From positions 1-33,307 of the IMG/VR virus record IMGVR_UViG_3300003872_000008: DNA of 33,307 nt. One strand, written 5' to 3'. This DNA is from a virus. How positions within the stretch are numbered: the first letter of the stretch is position 1; the number at the start of each line of letters is the position of its first letter. Made by a program: the position numbers and the translations under genes. The notes beneath the pieces were generated by a model that had not been told where the DNA came from, searched no databases, and saw only the letters and a program-made list of their open reading frames with translations. Positions 31,208 through 33,307 of the stretch are shown here, one piece after another.

Positions 31208-31510
31208 TCAGGGGGTCAGATTCCGCACGCCGAAAACATACAGCTCCTTCCCTTTCTTCGTTCCATATGTGAATTCAATAAGCAGATAGCGCTTCTCCAT
31301 GCCGTTTCTGGGGTCGAGAATACGAGTCTCGTTCTCCGTGATGAGAATTTCAACCGTGGAGGCAGGGGAGACCGACGTCGCCCCCTTCACTTCCGTCCCG
31401 TCCTCGTTGTCTATCCGATACTGGATTGATGTGGGGACAACAGCATTCCCATCTTGGTCCCGAAAGGTCACCTGTATGCTGAATGCGGTCCCCTCGTTCA
31501 CTATATCCAT
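31208..31510 (-). CDS. Small beta-sandwich-like protein at the end of the tail module
   Basis: 100 residues, beta-rich with an Ig-like alternating pattern (AFSIQVTFRDQDGNAVVPTS, TVEILITENETRIL, YLLIEFTYGTKKG). It follows the fibre-like gene by two bases, and is probably an adaptor or accessory tail protein. No transcription terminator was found after it; it meets a plus-strand gene head-on. Confidence 0.7.
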   Translation of the reverse strand: MDIVNEGTAFSIQVTFRDQDGNAVVPTSIQYRIDNEDGTEVKGATSVSPASTVEILITENETRILDPRNGMEKRYLLIEFTYGTKKGKELYVFGVRNLTP

Positions 31511-31512
31511 CT

Positions 31513-32046
31513 CTACACGCCGTTGAAAGTGTGATTCACGATGACCTTCAGCGTATCGTTCGAGGTCTTGTCGAATGGGGCGCTGAAAAGGAAGTGGGTC
31601 AGGGCTTTCGTGGGGGTGGTCAGGTTGTCTACGATGGCTCCCTCCGCTATCCCTGTGCCGTTCGCCTCAGCCGTCCCATACGACACCCGCCATGTGACCA
31701 CGTCTACCCCTGCACCTGTGTTGTCCGTATCCGAGTCGTTCGTCGTGGGGTAGCCGGTATCGATGGCTTTCCCCGACCCGGTGAGGAATGTGGTGACGTC
31801 CGTGTCTGCCTTCGTCGGAGCGGTGGTTCCTGTCCCCAGCCTCATTCCCGCCACAGTCCACGAGGGAGAGCCGACCGCACCCTCAGCGTAGTATTGGTCC
31901 CCCGCATCGGTGATGATGTTCTTCCCCGGGATGTAGATATATACGTCCCGACTGCGCAGGAGGGCGATGACGTTCCACCCCTCCTCCTGCAGCCCCCTGA
32001 TGGCTTCTTTCACTTTTTTCAGCGACGTCGTTTCCACTATCATCAT
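31513..32046 (-). CDS. Tail fibre/baseplate-like protein
   Basis: 177 residues from ATG at 32046 with AGGAGG 8 bases upstream. After an N-terminal helical segment, residues about 40-177 follow a common phage fibre pattern: NIITDAGDQYYAEGA, MRLGTGTTAPTKADT, GIAEGAIVDNLTTPT, ALTHFLFSAPFDKTSNDTLK. An upstream in-frame ATG at 32085 overlaps a possible -10 box and is less likely. Role in the tail tip or fibre is inferred from this pattern and neighbours. Confidence 0.75.
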   Translation of the reverse strand: MMIVETTSLKKVKEAIRGLQEEGWNVIALLRSRDVYIYIPGKNIITDAGDQYYAEGAVGSPSWTVAGMRLGTGTTAPTKADTDVTTFLTGSGKAIDTGYPTTNDSDTDNTGAGVDVVTWRVSYGTAEANGTGIAEGAIVDNLTTPTKALTHFLFSAPFDKTSNDTLKVIVNHTFNGV

Positions 32047-32073
32047 CTCCAGAACCTCCTGAAAAATCGCCTC

Positions 32074-32102
32074 AGTATATAGCATACCCCCGCAGGCGGG
32101 GG
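32074..32102 (-). promoter_or_regulatory. Hairpin and -10-like box before the 31513-32046 gene
   Basis: The gap between tail genes has a GC hairpin CCCCCG-CAGG-CGGGGG (32087-32102) and, on the minus strand, TATACT (32079-32074) without a well-placed -35. It resembles the hairpin/-10 arrangement at 30777-30798. It could give extra transcription to the last two tail genes; the rest of the gap (32103-32161) shows nothing else. Confidence 0.35.
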
Positions 32103-32161
32103 GGACAATCTTTTTCCTCGCAGGACAACGATGACCTCCTCCCGGGCTTTCACCTTCTCCT

Positions 32162-33064
32162 TCACAGCTTCACCTCTGCGTATATATACAGAGGGCGCAT
32201 TTCAGCGTAGACATAGCTCCGTGTGATTTCCGCACTCAGCGCCTTTCTGCCGAGGAACGTGAGGATGATTCGCCGTATATCCTTCAGTCCGACCTGAAAC
32301 GCAGACTCCAGCAGCTGAAGGGTCTCCGAAACAAGGCGGAGCATGCCCCGGACGGAAGCAGATGTTTCGGGGATGGATATGGTCTCCGCCTGTCTGCGGC
32401 GCAGCCTCCGTGGACGGAGGAGGTTCTCTGCCGGCTCGATGGTTTCGCTGAAAAGCCTGCGCAGCCCACGCCTGACGATGTTTCTCTCGCTCATCCGGAG
32501 AGTCTCAGAAAGAAAGCGGCGCAGCGCTCGCAGATGCAGGAGGGACTCTGCGAGGTTCAGGGTTTCCGTCACTACCCATGCCGCACCTTTCATCCGCAGA
32601 GTAACCTCAGAAAGGCTGGCGGCTTCTCCTATGCGCCGCAGTATGCCGATGAAAGAGGTCGCCCCCTCACTCATCTGAAGGGTCTCAGAGAGAAGACGGC
32701 GCAGATACTTCAGGAAGCCGGCATCTTCCTGCAGGTTCAGGGGTTCGGAAGATAGGCGGCGAAGGGAGAGAGCTTTCACGGCGGATTCATTCAGGTTCAG
32801 CCCCTCAGCAGAGAAGCGTCTGAGATACAGAATTCCGGCGCTCCCTTCCGACAGCTCCACAGTCTCCTGAAGAATCCTGCGCAGGGTCAGGAATACGAAC
32901 TGCCCCTCGCTCATCTGCAGGGGCTCGGACAGCACCCGCACTATCTGCGACAGACGAACATAGTCAGCGTTTTCAGGGAGATTCGAGGTCTCCTGAACGA
33001 GCTTCACGAGGGCAGCCGGCGGGGGTGCGGCAGTGATAAGATACGGCAGGTGGCGGAGCCTCAT
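32162..33064 (-). CDS. Tail protein made of about twelve 20-residue repeats
   Basis: 300 residues. After a Pro/Ala-rich N-terminus, residues about 24-262 are tandem repeats with consensus LxSETLxLSE-x7-LRR. LRR triplets recur at residues 61, 81, 101 and 121, and again at 181, 201 and 221, i.e. nearly exact 20-residue spacing with a one-residue slip near 141. The C-terminal 35 residues differ. No enzymatic motif. It lies among fibre genes and is coupled to the small tail gene by ATGA. A long fibrous or spacer element of the tail is likely; the fold is unknown. Confidence 0.75.
   Translation of the reverse strand: MRLRHLPYLITAAPPPAALVKLVQETSNLPENADYVRLSQIVRVLSEPLQMSEGQFVFLTLRRILQETVELSEGSAGILYLRRFSAEGLNLNESAVKALSLRRLSSEPLNLQEDAGFLKYLRRLLSETLQMSEGATSFIGILRRIGEAASLSEVTLRMKGAAWVVTETLNLAESLLHLRALRRFLSETLRMSERNIVRRGLRRLFSETIEPAENLLRPRRLRRRQAETISIPETSASVRGMLRLVSETLQLLESAFQVGLKDIRRIILTFLGRKALSAEITRSYVYAEMRPLYIYAEVKL
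32279..32995 (-). repeat. Degenerate 60-bp tandem repeats within the tail gene
   Basis: DNA counterpart of the 20-residue protein repeats: about twelve units of roughly 60 bp, each with a variant of the tctcngagag/cttcagg block on the plus strand (coding for SETL-LSE). Units are diverged at DNA level, so they are old or functionally diversified. Confidence 0.7.
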
Positions 33065-33307
33065 ATAGCCAACACCTTCCAGTCAATATTCTTTGCTGTT
33101 CCTTCTGTCTGTGTTATATCAACCTGAATACCCTGATCTGAAGGAATAGGTGGGGATAACAGTATAGGTTCTATCAATTTTCCTCTATATGATCCAGTGC
33201 TTACTATATTTACTGCCCCTGTTGATAATACTCTTGTTTTTATTTCAATTACTACAATATCAGTATAATCAAGATTAGAAAGATCAATTACTACAACATA
33301 TATATTG
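32974..33307. repeat. Right copy of 334-bp end-to-end direct repeat
   Basis: Ungapped partner of 1-334 with 20 differences; runs to the last base of the window. See the left copy for interpretation. Confidence 0.9.
33061..33307 (-). CDS. C-terminal part of small tail protein (second copy, cut by window edge)
   Basis: About 81 codons ending in WKVLAI then TGA, coupled by ATGA to the repeat-protein gene. It matches the C-terminal three quarters of the complete 88-414 gene with three substitutions. Its start lies beyond the window, or on a circular map at the position corresponding to base 414. Confidence 0.85.
   Translation of the reverse strand, partial: NIYVVVIDLSNLDYTDIVVIEIKTRVLSTGAVNIVSTGSYRGKLIEPILLSPPIPSDQGIQVDITQTEGTAKNIDWKVLAI

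Noticed and set aside
32279-32995. About 60-bp periodic sequence as a CRISPR array
   Set aside because: Repeats are degenerate, have no unique spacers and remain in one open reading frame; they are protein-coding repeats.

Overview
This window reads as an essentially complete genome of a small tailed bacteriophage with a siphovirus-type (long, non-contractile) tail. It has an HK97-type head: small and large terminase, portal fused to a MuF domain, S78-type prohead protease, major capsid protein and gp6/gp10-like connectors. It also has a tape measure protein and a tail-tip block in the order known from gene transfer agents and lambda-like phages (DUF2460-like, iron-sulfur gpL/DUF2163-like, NlpC/P60-like, tip/hub protein). 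A holin, an overlapping Rz/Rz1-like spanin pair and a GH108-type endolysin imply a Gram-negative host with an outer membrane. The host genus cannot be named from this sequence. I see no integrase, excisionase or CI-like repressor, so a lytic life style is the simplest reading. No tRNA, rRNA, CRISPR array or insertion sequence was seen.

The two ends of the window are related. Bases 1-334 align without gaps to bases 32974-33307 with 20 mismatches (94%), mostly synonymous. The overlap runs exactly to both ends. The tail genes at the left edge and those at the right edge also form one continuous module. The simplest reading is a circular map of about 32,973 bp whose ends come from two slightly different members of a population; a true duplication of a fibre gene pair is the alternative.

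Nearly all genes lie on the minus strand and are read right to left. The early/middle block (about 30.7 to 22.9 kb) starts at a good sigma70-type promoter near 30711-30738. It carries small regulatory or unknown genes, a Rad52-like annealing protein, a winged-helix replication protein, a DnaC-like ATPase, a YopX-like protein and a PAPS-reductase-family enzyme. It ends in a C-rich leader and an intrinsic terminator at about 22769-22803. The late block follows: holin and spanins, small terminase, ParB-methyltransferase fusion, large terminase, portal-MuF-metallopeptidase fusion, protease, capsid, connectors, a membrane/coiled-coil protein, endolysin, tail tube, tail chaperones, tape measure, tail tip and fibres. 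The fibre genes at 88-1538 are strikingly AT-rich against the GC-rich remainder. Through the presumed circular join the block continues into a 20-residue-repeat protein and two more fibre/tip genes ending at 31208.

Only two genes lie on the plus strand, and both look leaderless: a small membrane protein at 1579-1938 and a tail-terminator-like protein at 30805-31206. The most unusual points are the HExxH domain fused to the portal-MuF protein, the tail-terminator-like gene displaced onto the other strand while lysis genes sit in its expected slot, a methyltransferase between the terminase subunits, the 20-residue repeat fibre protein, and the repeated C-rich/hairpin intergenic modules in the early region.
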